DNA of 64,000 bases from Leishmania infantum JPCM5 (Eukaryota; Euglenozoa; Kinetoplastea; Trypanosomatida; Trypanosomatidae): positions 253,001 through 317,000 of the forward strand of contig NC_009413.2 in assembly GCF_000002875.2 (NCBI RefSeq). The letters are read 5' to 3'. Positions within the stretch are counted from its first letter, which is position 1. Each line of letters opens with the position of its first letter. The notes below the pieces were generated by a model, which was given only the letters and a program-made list of their open reading frames with translations, did not search any database and had not been told where the DNA came from. Positions 8,865 to 17,790 of this stretch are shown here, piece by piece. Both the position numbers and the translations under genes were made by a program.

Positions 8865-11432
8865 TCAGTCACTCAGAGAGGCCGAAGATGCGATGTGGCT
8901 CGGGGCCTCCGAGGAGTCGGCGAGCGCCGGACATTCAGCGTCAGCGTCTCCGGCGACGTGAGCGATCGTCGGGGCAGTCAGCGGCACATACGCCGCCGGC
9001 TTCATGGAGGCAAGTGCGGTTGTGGACATGGCAGCCACCTCTACAGCTGCCGCCTCCTGCAGCGTCGTGTCACCTGGGTACATAATCTTCTCGAGCGCGG
9101 CGGGGTCGAAGCTCAAGCCGCACGATGCTGCCTCAAGTTGCACGCGAATGGCCTCACTGAAGAGAGGAGCGTGGCCCTTGAAGTAAACAAAGCTGCGGTA
9201 CAGGGCGGCGACGGCCCGCTTCAGGTAGCCCTCCTGCTGTGCCTCCGCTTCCGCCTCCGCCTGCACCTCCTCCGCCGACGCCAGCACCTCCTGGAAGAGG
9301 TTAGGAAGGAAGTCCAGATTGGTCTCGGACCCCTGCAGCTCACGAAGTCCCTGCAGCAGCTGCCAGCGCCGTTGGCTGCTCGACATGCTCGACATGAGTG
9401 GGTACAGCTGCTGTAGTTGGTGGAGAACTGTTTGGCAGAGAATGTGCTCCCGGGTGCTGATGTTGAGGCCGCGCTCCGCGCACACCTGCACAATGTGCCG
9501 CTTGACGGTGGCAAGTGTGACGAGAGAGTTGCAGGCGAAGATGGCACGGCTGCCCTTGTCGCCGTCCTGGTCGTCCTCGATGTCGACCGTCAGCACCGAG
9601 CCCGAGAAACGGCTTGTGAAGACGAAGCGCTGCTGCTCCTCTGCGAGGTGCAGAGCGTCCACGATGCCGGGCACAAGCTGCCCCAGCCACATTCGAGCAT
9701 CTTGCACCTGGAAGGTCCCCAGCACGATCAAGCGCGACATAGACTGCACCACGTCGCCTGACAGCACCGACTTATCTACACTCGGCACGCGCTCGTACAA
9801 GGGAAGAGCGCAGAGAGGAACGTACTTGACCTGAGCTGTTCGTGGAGCCTGCGCGCTGTAGACGGTGGCGCGGAGGGTGTCGGCCACGCCTTCGTCCCCC
9901 CACATGTGCACCTCCAGGCGCTTGCTGCCTCTCTGCACAGGTGTGACAGTGGCGATTGTGGTAGACGACCCTACCGCCGCGGTGGCGCTCTGCGTGGACG
10001 GAGACGTCGACGCGGCCCCGCCGCCCACCACCCGCGTCTTCACCGCGGTGTTGTCAGTGGACACAAAGGTCAGCGCTGCGTTGCACTGGATCAGCATGCC
10101 TTCCAGCGAGGCATCGGCGGACACTACCAGCGATAGCATCGGCATCGCTTCCACTGGTGTGAGGGTGACGGACATTTTAAAGCCGGCGCTCACCGTCAGC
10201 ACCGGCGCCTCCTCCGCCTTCCGCAGCACTGGGACTTCACTCAGCTCTCTGGTGCGCTGCGCGACGAGTGCCCGCAGCTGCGCGATCTCGCCCTGCGTAT
10301 CCTGCTGCTTTGCGATGAGCGCTGCCTGCTTCGCCGCCGCCTCGGCCGCGGCTGCCTGGGTATCCCCCCTGGGTTCATCAGTATCCAAAGTAAAAGCGAC
10401 CACCTGCCCACTGAACGTGTGCACGAGGACGTCTGGCTGCGCTGCTGTATGTGTGATGATGCCGCCAGCGACGCTCATCACCCGCTCCTCGACACTTCCT
10501 GCCCACACCAGGGTTAGCTGCACGGCGTCTATGCCGGTGATGCTCATAGAACGGCTCAGGTGCACGACCATGACGCACACGGTGCCGTCGTCGTACCCGA
10601 CAAGGAGTTCATCCTGCCCATCCGCATTCACATCCGCAAAACCGAGGCTGGTGATGGTGCCCCGGGGGCCGTCCGGCATGTGGGCGCCTACCTTGTGCAC
10701 GCTTCCGTTGTCCGCCACGGCCATGACGCCGATGGAGCCCGACTGCGTTCCGTAGAACAGCAGCCGCTGAACACTGTGGTAGACCACGGTGGTGAGGGCA
10801 GCCTCGCAGCTGACCTCCTCCACGAGTTTGTTCGCCTGCACCAACCGCAGCACGCGATCGTTGCATGCCAGGCAGCTCACGTAGTCGCCCAGCTGACGCT
10901 CGCCGTCGCGCATCACGGCGCTGGGGACTATGTACACGCACATGTCGTTCACGCGATCGGGAGCCAAGAAGAACCCGAGCTCCTTTCTCTCACTCATCGT
11001 GGTGACCATGAAGTCGCCCGCTAAGAATATGAAGGGCGTTTCGATGGCCAGCGAGTGCACCCTCTCTGTGACATTGGTGTCCACGGTAAAGAAGGGCTTA
11101 CCCTTGCGCGAGTACGCGTGCAGGACGCTGCCCTGGATGTAGAAGAGTTGGTCCGAGAAGAGCGTGGCAGCAGTGATGGCCTTCTTCTCCTTTTCCGCGC
11201 CGCTCTCGCCCGTCTGCGCAACGGTCTCCGGCGTCTCGAAGGCAACCACCGGCTCCAGCCGCTTGCCAACAGAGAAGACCTTGAAGAGGCCCGTGCTGTC
11301 TCCCACGGCAACGCGCTGCTTCGACTTCTTGCTCACCGGGTAGACGAGAAGGCACCCATGCGCGGCGGAGGCAGTTTCGGTGATGGCCTTGCGCTTGAAG
11401 GACAGCGTCGGAGGTGCTATTCCGGATTTCAT
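8865..11432 (-). CDS. BBS7: BBS7, BBSome subunit
   Basis: The protein has 855 residues from the ATG at 11432; an in-frame upstream extension to 11618 begins with GTG. Residues 1-330 resemble the BBS7 beta-propeller in order and wording. A QRVAVGDSTGLF blade is followed by SRKGKPFFTVDTNVTE, then RVNDMCVYIV, CLACNDRVLRLVQ, a DVNADGQDELLVGYDDGTV blade and HTFSGQVVAF. A coiled coil of about 35 residues (TQAAAAEAAAKQAALIAKQQ onward) links to a GAE-like beta domain near 400-560 and a platform/helical C-terminus with GLRELQGSETNLDFLPNLFQE. This matches the BBS7 layout of propeller, coiled coil, appendage and helices. The BBSome moves membrane proteins into and out of the flagellum. The Leishmania protein is longer than the roughly 700-residue animal form because of Ser/Thr/Ala-rich insertions and a C-terminal tail. 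Confidence 0.88.
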   Translation of the reverse strand: MKSGIAPPTLSFKRKAITETASAAHGCLLVYPVSKKSKQRVAVGDSTGLFKVFSVGKRLEPVVAFETPETVAQTGESGAEKEKKAITAATLFSDQLFYIQGSVLHAYSRKGKPFFTVDTNVTERVHSLAIETPFIFLAGDFMVTTMSERKELGFFLAPDRVNDMCVYIVPSAVMRDGERQLGDYVSCLACNDRVLRLVQANKLVEEVSCEAALTTVVYHSVQRLLFYGTQSGSIGVMAVADNGSVHKVGAHMPDGPRGTITSLGFADVNADGQDELLVGYDDGTVCVMVVHLSRSMSITGIDAVQLTLVWAGSVEERVMSVAGGIITHTAAQPDVLVHTFSGQVVAFTLDTDEPRGDTQAAAAEAAAKQAALIAKQQDTQGEIAQLRALVAQRTRELSEVPVLRKAEEAPVLTVSAGFKMSVTLTPVEAMPMLSLVVSADASLEGMLIQCNAALTFVSTDNTAVKTRVVGGGAASTSPSTQSATAAVGSSTTIATVTPVQRGSKRLEVHMWGDEGVADTLRATVYSAQAPRTAQVKYVPLCALPLYERVPSVDKSVLSGDVVQSMSRLIVLGTFQVQDARMWLGQLVPGIVDALHLAEEQQRFVFTSRFSGSVLTVDIEDDQDGDKGSRAIFACNSLVTLATVKRHIVQVCAERGLNISTREHILCQTVLHQLQQLYPLMSSMSSSQRRWQLLQGLRELQGSETNLDFLPNLFQEVLASAEEVQAEAEAEAQQEGYLKRAVAALYRSFVYFKGHAPLFSEAIRVQLEAASCGLSFDPAALEKIMYPGDTTLQEAAAVEVAAMSTTALASMKPAAYVPLTAPTIAHVAGDADAECPALADSSEAPSHIASSASLSD

Positions 11433-12657
11433 CGTGTGTTGTCTAAAACGCACCCTCCCTCTCTGTGCCTTTGGCTGTTGTGGTTCGTGCCTTCTTCCTT
11501 GTCGATGAAAACGAAAACGTGCGCGCACAGGTGCCTCGCGGTGCTGTCCTGCTGCAATGCCCCAGTGATGGTGCTGCCTCCCGATACACTCTTCACTGCT
11601 GCACTTGCGCACCCACACTCAGACGTAGCGGGGGAAGGGGGAGGGGGCTGCTTGCACACAAATGCCAGCTAGTGTGCGTGTGCGTGTACGTTTATAAGCG
11701 CTAGAGCAACATAAAGTGGAGAGCCATTGCAAACTCGCCTCTGCTAGCCGTGCCGATAGCAGCGTGTGCGAGTGGGTGAGTATGAGGCCGAAGATCACGG
11801 GCCCGATACCGCCATGCCACGCCAACGAACGCGGTGAAGGAGAGGGGCGCAACAAACGCGTTGCACGAGTGGTGAAGGGAAGAGACACGAGCAGAGAGGG
11901 GGGAGACAGCGAGAAAAGTGGGCGCCATAACCAGGAAGGGTACACGTGCATGCGACTCACAGGCACCCTTCGTGATCACACAATTCGAAAGCGGCCTATT
12001 CCCCACCCTTTTTGCAGCACTCACGGGGAGAGGAGCCGCTGCGGGTGGCATGGCCGCCACCACTGCGGCAGAAGGCGGAGGCCACAAGAAAAGAAAGCAC
12101 AAGTCGACTCGATTCCTACGCGGTCCGGTCTGCCTGCCTTTCGCGCGCTTTTTCGTTTTCTCGTTTCCATCCACTCACCGGCCAGACAAAAACCGAGGTG
12201 GGAGTGGTGTCAAGCCCCGCCCTCCCTCCCTCCAGCCCGTCCGCTCGATGTGCTCTACGGCGCGGCGCCACATCGACAACAAGAACGACGCGAAGATCGA
12301 GTAAAACGCGACAACAAGCAAAGACAATCTGTGATGGGTGCGACAAATCACCTGGAGGAGAACGATAGTGGCGGCACGCAGGTGCGAGCGCGTGAGGAAC
12401 GGAGGAGTGCGAAACAGCCTCCGAGGGACGGGAGAGGGCGGAGCGAAGAGATGGCGGCCGTGGTGACCGACCAACGAGATGAACCATCAAGGAGAGCACA
12501 CGCGCGTACAGCACCACTGCCAGAGTGTTGCATTCCTCTTGACCTCTGCCTCCCCCCCCCGCCTACCCCCTCTATCTCGCTCTTCCTCTCTCATTGAAAA
12601 AGAGCGCACCTGTGGGGGCGGCCGAGTGCGCATCATCACCCCCCCCTCCCCCTAACC
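11433..12657. other. Intergenic spacer between EF-Ts and BBS7
   Basis: This 1.2-kb spacer holds the BBS7 leader and the EF-Ts 3' UTR. ORFs on both strands are Arg/Ser/His-rich and unsupported. C-rich patches occur near 12550 and 12640-12660. Nothing else stands out. Confidence 0.6.
11618..11619 (-). promoter_or_regulatory. Candidate trans-splice acceptor for BBS7
   Basis: On the minus strand a long C/T tract (about 11628-11648) is followed by the first AG at this position. The resulting leader would be about 185 nt and supports using the ATG at 11432 rather than the upstream GTG-started extension. Confidence 0.4.
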
Positions 12658-13488
12658 CTACCTGTGCGGCTCAGGTGCCGTGTGCACGACCGGCTCCTTC
12701 CCAAACTCCTGCACGAGGCTGCTGCTGAACTTGAGGCCGCGCTGCTTCAGCCACTTGCCCACCGTCTCCGTCTCACTACCAAAGAAGTTCTGGTGAGCGT
12801 AGTTGCCCTCGGCACCGGAGGTGGCCACGAAATGGCGGCCGACAGAGGTCAGCACATCCTTCGGAACCACCTCGTTCTCCCGCACTTGACTCAACGCCAC
12901 GAGCCCCACAATGCGGCCGACGTTGTCGACATTCAAGGAACCATGCGTGTAGCTCCCAATGAGAAGACGCTCGGACATATGCGGTGCAGGTACGAGTGGG
13001 GCGATGCTGCGCACTCGCATGTTTTCACCGAGCACTGCGATGGCCACGCGCAGCTCCTCTGCCATGACGTCGCTCAGATGCTTGACAGCCTCCTCCGGGT
13101 TTGCGAGAACAGCGCCGTTCGTGGCGTCCATGAGTTTGCACAGCTGGTCACGTGCCTGCACGCATACCTTCTGGAAGTGCTCATTGCGGGCCGCAAAGTC
13201 CGTCTCGCTACATATTGTTACGATGGCCGCTCCGCTTGCTGGGGTCGATCCCACACAGCTCACAACAAAGCCGTGCTCCGTCACGCGATCGCCCTTCTTC
13301 ATCGCCCGGGCGGCGCCGCGCTTGCGCAGCACTTGCATAGCCGCGTCCATGTCCCCGTCGGTTTCCTTGAGAGCTGCGCTGCAGTCCGATATGGGGGCCT
13401 CGGTGCGGTACCGAAGGGTCTTGACGAGTTCCATGAACGCCTTCTTGTCCGCTGGCGCAGCAAAGCAGACGAGAGAGCGGTGCGGCAT
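12658..13488 (-). CDS. Elongation factor Ts, mitochondrial
   Basis: The protein has 276 residues from the ATG at 13488. The open frame continues upstream, but the extension looks like leader. EF-Ts recharges EF-Tu by exchanging GDP for GTP; in trypanosomatids this happens in mitochondrial translation. Residues 18-58 form the TS-N (UBA-like) domain with LRYRTEAPISDCSAAL and AAMQVLRKRGAA. Residues 95-102 carry ETDFAARN, a near copy of the ETDFVARN motif that inserts into EF-Tu. The core dimerisation-type domain follows, including VALSQVRENEV and HQNFFGSETETVGKWL. The N-terminus is short and only mildly basic, so a cleavable presequence is not obvious. A pyrimidine tract with AG at 13516-13517 gives a 27-nt leader. 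Confidence 0.93.
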   Translation of the reverse strand: MPHRSLVCFAAPADKKAFMELVKTLRYRTEAPISDCSAALKETDGDMDAAMQVLRKRGAARAMKKGDRVTEHGFVVSCVGSTPASGAAIVTICSETDFAARNEHFQKVCVQARDQLCKLMDATNGAVLANPEEAVKHLSDVMAEELRVAIAVLGENMRVRSIAPLVPAPHMSERLLIGSYTHGSLNVDNVGRIVGLVALSQVRENEVVPKDVLTSVGRHFVATSGAEGNYAHQNFFGSETETVGKWLKQRGLKFSSSLVQEFGKEPVVHTAPEPHR

Positions 13489-13515
13489 GGCGGAGCGTGC
13501 AAAAGGATATACGCG

Positions 13516-13517
13516 CT
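13516..13517 (-). promoter_or_regulatory. Candidate trans-splice acceptor for EF-Ts
   Basis: On the minus strand a C/T-rich stretch (about 13529-13547) is followed by an ACACAACCCC stretch ending in this AG, 27 nt before the ATG. A second tract with AG at 13575-13576 is an upstream alternative. Confidence 0.35.
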
Positions 13518-14344
13518 GGGGTTGTGTGTAAAGGAGAAGCGGAGAAACGTACACGATGATTCGCGTCAAGCGCTCTGGGGAGGGAGGGCACTTCTCTGTG
13601 CGTGCGTGTTTGTGCGCGAGGCTGTGCGTTGTCGAGAATGCCCAGCCGTACTGTGAGGAGGAAGAGTAGGGCAAACACCTTTAGAGCACACAAACAAAGA
13701 AGTGAAAGAGGAGAGAGGAGACGAGGCCGCTTCAGTGGATCTACTCCATCCTACGCCACGCCACATGGTACACGAACACACCGTTCGCGTCGTCGTACAA
13801 ATCACACGAAACACCGCAGCGGTGCGACCAGCACCGTCTTCGTGCATCAGCGCCTCGCCACAATTGCGGGTCGCACAACACGACGCACATGTCAGTGTCG
13901 GTGGTGCTTTACGTCTTCTGTCCATGCCGGAGTTCATGCGCGGTGATTTTTCCACCTCACGTCGGTGCGATGGGGTGAGTGAGCAAGAGAGAGGAGTACA
14001 AGACGCCGTAGGAAGAGGGGTGGAGCAACAGCAACAGCAGCGGGAGTTGAAGTACCGGCCCAGAAAAACAGGGAGAACGCACACAGACACACACACGCAC
14101 ATGGCCACCACTCCCTGGGAAATCTCAGTCTCTCCTGCACTATGACGCCTCTGCGATGACAAACGATGCAGAGAAGGCATCCTGCGCAATTCGATAGCTC
14201 ACCATGCCCCGCAGCAGCTCTGCTATCAGATTCAGGGCCGCATGAGACGATTCGCCGCCGCCTGTGCACTCGCGGTTGAGAGGGGAAGGAGTGTTACATG
14301 TGAGAGGGCAGTGACGTGTAAGCCTGGATGAGCACCACTCCTGT

Positions 14345-14720
14345 CTCTCCCCCCCGCCTGCCCATCAAGCAGCGCCTCGAGCTCTGGGGGCAGGTGGCAC
14401 ACGAATGGCAGCTGCGAATCCGCCGAGCGTGTTTGACGGGCAAGAGGGAACGGGGTTAGCTACCCAAGGGTATAGAGGCCTACCATTCCACAGCCCACGG
14501 ATTCTCAGCACTGTTGCCGCGGGCTTGTCGTCGCTTTCACCTCCGGCAATGCAACCACCAATACGGTCACGTGCCCAGGTATGCGAAGTAGAGGGGCACG
14601 CCTTCGCGTCGCAGATGGCATACGAGTACTTCATCCTTGGAGGCAACGAAAGACACAGGAAGTTCCTCAGCGGAGCGGTACAAGGACAGCTCTACCAAGG
14701 TCCCTGAGGCTCACTATCGC
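14345..14720 (+). repeat. Degenerate SIDER2-like element
   Basis: Short blocks match the intact copies in the same order. A CTCCCCCCCGCCTGCCCA block resembles the CCCTCCCCCCACGGCCTGCC block. A GGGGCACGCC block then precedes GCAGATGGCATACGAGTACTTCAT, where the intact copy has GCGGATGGCATACAATATATTCAA. A tail follows with CAGCGGAGCGGTACAAGG and CCCTGAGG. The match is by eye and boundaries are approximate. Orientation is the same as the copy at 16.6-17.1 kb. Confidence 0.4.
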
Positions 14721-15686
14721 TCGCGCGTACAAAGACTCGCATGGGGCAGACGAGAGCAGGTAAAAGGCGGAGAATCGATGCTGCAGCACCGGCACGCAAA
14801 ACCCGAGGGAGAAACAAAAACGAGATGCGGCGAGTTCGACCTACAGGTGACGAATCACCAACAGAACAAAGACAGGGAGGAGAAATGGTGAGGGCCTGCA
14901 CTTGCGCGATGAGTCCAAGCCACCTCGATAGGCAGCAGCACACGCGTCTACAAAGCAAGTGAGAGCGCAAAAGCTCAGAAACGGCGAGTGGCGAAGCACA
15001 TACACGTCCAGGGAAAGGGTACGCTTGAGGAGGGGATGGCAGTATCCTTACCCCTTTCTCCACCCGTCATCCCGCTTTCTCAGCCCTATCGCTTTTGCCC
15101 TGTATAGCGCTTGCAGAGTGAGAAAAACAAAACAAGAGGGGGCGAGGCGACAAGCGCACACGCGCGCATACATATGCACATGCCTGTGCATGCCAACGTA
15201 CATTCCAGCATAACGAAGGCGGGGCCGCGCAGGCGCAGACGAAACAAGCCCGCACACGCACACACGCACGCCAGCAACCGCACCACAGCAGCGAATAGCG
15301 CAAGGGGCAGGGGGGCAGCGAGTGAGAGAACGAGAGCGAAGAGAAGCGCAGCGCAAAACACGAAAAAGTTTGAGGAGGCTGGATGGGCGACACGAGTGCG
15401 TGACATCACACGAACCACTGCCTCACACACACACACACAACTCCCATCCCCCTCTTCTTTCTACAAATCACCTTTGTATTGTCTCTGCCTTGCTGCTTCG
15501 CTGTCTGACTACCGATGCGTGGGCGCATGGGCTTGGCAATGCCACTCGCTCGTTGACTGCCTCCAAAGGCGCCAGCTTCGCAGCAGTGCCCAGCGACGTG
15601 CGGAGCACACGATACATGCGAGCTCATGAGTGCCTGATACAAGAGAATGAGTGGGAAGAGGAAGCGAAAGAAAGCGGCAGAGGACA

Positions 15687-16367
15687 CTACGACTGAGGCC
15701 TCTCTTTGGGGTTGTACTTGGCTATAAGAAAGGCTCGCTCCGCCTCCAACGGCGCGTAAACCTCCTCCTGCAGCAAAACGGACCACGACCCCGTCGGACA
15801 ACCAGCTGAAAGCCATTCCTCGTACGACGCCGTTGGCCGCACCGACGGCACTGAGCCAGTTCGCTCGTCGTCTTCGCCGGGTGAGGTGGACGAGTTCAGC
15901 CAGTAGTTCACCGTGTCCTTCTTTCTCCGTAAGTTTTGGGCGTACTGCGTCTGCAAGCGTGAGTAGGATTCTCTGCTGGAAGACGAGGACTCACCTGCTT
16001 CTGAGTGGATGCCCAAAGGGGAACTGACAGCACTGGCCGCATCCGCACCAGTCCAAGGCGTTGCCTTTCTGACGCCGGTAGCTGATTTGGTATGAGATGC
16101 GCTCTTCCCGGTCCTGGGCCCACCGCGGTGCCGCTCGTCCATGATTGAGGACGGCGGCACGGTGTACCGGTGCAGCTGACGCGCAACATCGTGCCGCGTC
16201 ATTCCGAGCAGTTGTGCCTTGCGGCGCTGCGTCTCTTTCAGCAGCCGTGTGTTCAGCCGGCGGTCCTGCACGTTGAAGTTAAGGGGATTGTGGACAAAGG
16301 TGTTTGTGTTGTTGTGCCTGCGACTGCCTGAAGGTGCGCCCTCAGGCAACGAAGTCCGCGCCAGCAT
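15687..16367 (-). CDS. Hypothetical protein, Ser/Arg-rich, 226 residues
   Basis: The frame is open to 16664, but that upstream part enters the SIDER element and is Cys/Pro/Ser-rich, so I place the start at the ATG at 16367 (MLARTSLPEGAPSG). The protein is basic and polar. It has a compact middle (PLNFNVQDRRLNTRLLKETQRRKAQLLG) likely to be helical, a Ser-rich linker near 135-150, and a conserved-looking C-terminus with SYEEWLSAGCPTGSW and LEAERAFLIAKYNPKE. No domain is recognised. The N-terminus, which lacks acidic residues for the first ten positions, could be a weak mitochondrial signal, but evidence is thin. Confidence 0.7.
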   Translation of the reverse strand: MLARTSLPEGAPSGSRRHNNTNTFVHNPLNFNVQDRRLNTRLLKETQRRKAQLLGMTRHDVARQLHRYTVPPSSIMDERHRGGPRTGKSASHTKSATGVRKATPWTGADAASAVSSPLGIHSEAGESSSSSRESYSRLQTQYAQNLRRKKDTVNYWLNSSTSPGEDDERTGSVPSVRPTASYEEWLSAGCPTGSWSVLLQEEVYAPLEAERAFLIAKYNPKERPQS

Positions 16368-17790
16368 CGAGAAAAGCTCTCCGGAAAGACAGATTCCATC
16401 TTGTTGAAGGAACAGGCGAGGTGGGCAGATAACGTGCACCCGCCCAAGACGAGTTCGGCAGCCATGAAGAGGCGCCGGTGCAGAGGAAGAGGGAGTGTAG
16501 GGGGTAGAGGAGAGAGCAGAGGTAAGAAATACGAACAGAGGAACACATCCGCACGCACACACACACACAGCAGCCCGTTTGTGGTGAGAGCATCGGCAAC
16601 CCAGCGCCCTTGGGTGGCTTGCCAAGTGATCGTTTAGCTTTTCAGCATGTCCATTCTCTGCCATGCAAACGTGAGCTCAACCCCGCTCGACCCTCCCCCC
16701 ACGGCCTGCCACAGTGCCCCCATCGCGTGGTGCGAAGAGGCCCTAGACACACGCGTTACAGCCATGCGCCGACTCGGTCACCGGCGAGTACGGCCCCCGC
16801 CGCATGCTCTACCCACTCCGGCTTCGCAGGCCGACCCGCCGCCGCTCCCATCATGCCGGGCGTCATTTGGTGCATCCCCCTCGGGGTGGCGCAGGCTCCC
16901 CACGCCAGCAGTGGGCAGTGCGAGGGTCGGGTGAGATACGCTCGAGTCACGTTGGCACGTTGCCTATCATGCGGATGGCATACAATATATTCAATGTCGC
17001 GAGTTGCCTCGACGCCGCGCCATGCAGGGCCTGACCGCCGACATCAGCAGCGATACATCGCTCTGACCTCCCTACGTCATCGAAAGATAGCCAAATGTGT
17101 GAGAGAAACAAAACAAAACGGCTCCGGAAAGGGTGGCGAAGAGGCGGGGCGAGCGGAGTCGTGCTTGCACGACTGGTGAGACGCGCCTGCGCAGGCACCG
17201 CTCTCGAAGCGACTTGCGAGCTCGAGAGTCTACTCACCACAGCTGGTTAGACGCCAGCGGTTAAGGGGGAGAAAGTGAGAGGGAGGCCGGAAGCACAGGG
17301 CCACCGGTGAAGCCCCTTGCATCACGGCACCTTCGTCATTCGAGGGAAAACGGTGTGGCATTGCCGACCGCTTCTTCAACAGAGAATGAGGGCGAGACAG
17401 CGGCTGGTGTTGCGCGCGCAAACACACACGCGCCCACGCAGAAACACAGTCGGCAAAGCACAGAGAGAGAGAGAGACGGAGGGGGAGGGAGAGGGAGAGC
17501 CTTTCGGAAACGAGTCGCTGCGTGCGTGTACGTGCACAGGCGAAGAACAGCGCACGCATACACCCATGAGAGATAAAAGAGGAGGCAAGGTGGGCTGCTC
17601 TACTTGTCGCAGATGAAGCTCTCCTCTCGCGAAGGTGAGGAGAGAGAGAGGACGGCGGCTGGCAGCTACGACACTGTACCTCTCCTGAGGGCACATAATG
17701 GCATGTTGACACGTGCGTCAATGCTTGAGATCATGCGAAGCTGCAAGGGAAGAGCAGCACGCACGCTTGCGGTTTCCAGCTTCGCGTGGA
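16368..17790. other. Intergenic spacer containing SIDER2 copy 1
   Basis: The spacer separates PEX7 from the 226-residue gene. Besides the retroposon it holds a GA-rich run at about 17460-17500, which is a pyrimidine tract on the minus strand. No additional gene is supported. Confidence 0.6.
16628..17079 (+). mobile_element. SIDER2-type short interspersed degenerate retroposon, copy 1
   Basis: About 450 bp that recurs almost unchanged in inverted orientation at 32395-32850. Over the stretch I compared I count about three mismatches. An A-rich patch (AAACAAAACAAAAC) follows shortly after the right end at about 17107-17120 and may be a tail. The family assignment rests on size, copy nature and recalled sequence of Leishmania SIDER2; the repeat itself is seen directly. 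It sits downstream of the PEX7 stop codon and upstream of the 226-residue gene. ORFs inside it, such as a 64-codon one on the minus strand, are repeated in both copies and are not genes. Confidence 0.8.

Larger units (their letters stand above)
13489..15686. other. Intergenic spacer with a decayed SIDER-like copy
   Basis: This 2.2-kb region holds the EF-Ts leader on the left and the 3' UTR of the 226-residue gene on the right. A degenerate SIDER2-like stretch lies at about 14345-14720. A 49-residue ORF at 13741-13890 is treated as a finding only. The remainder is CA/GT-rich with no supported gene. Confidence 0.55.

Noticed and set aside
12648..12662. CCCTAACCCTA at the EF-Ts stop codon, resembling telomere repeats
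   Set aside because: Fewer than two units and inside a C-rich spacer edge; not evidence of an interstitial telomere.
13566..14189. A 207-codon minus-strand ORF beside EF-Ts
   Set aside because: Runs of Cys and repeated Thr/Ser/Arg are typical of translated CA/GT-rich spacer; it overlaps a smaller ORF in another frame that looks no worse.
16756..16950. A 64-codon minus-strand ORF, identical at 32524-32718 on the plus strand
   Set aside because: It lies wholly inside the two SIDER2 copies, and its conservation follows from the repeat, not from coding. Gene callers may report it as a duplicated gene.
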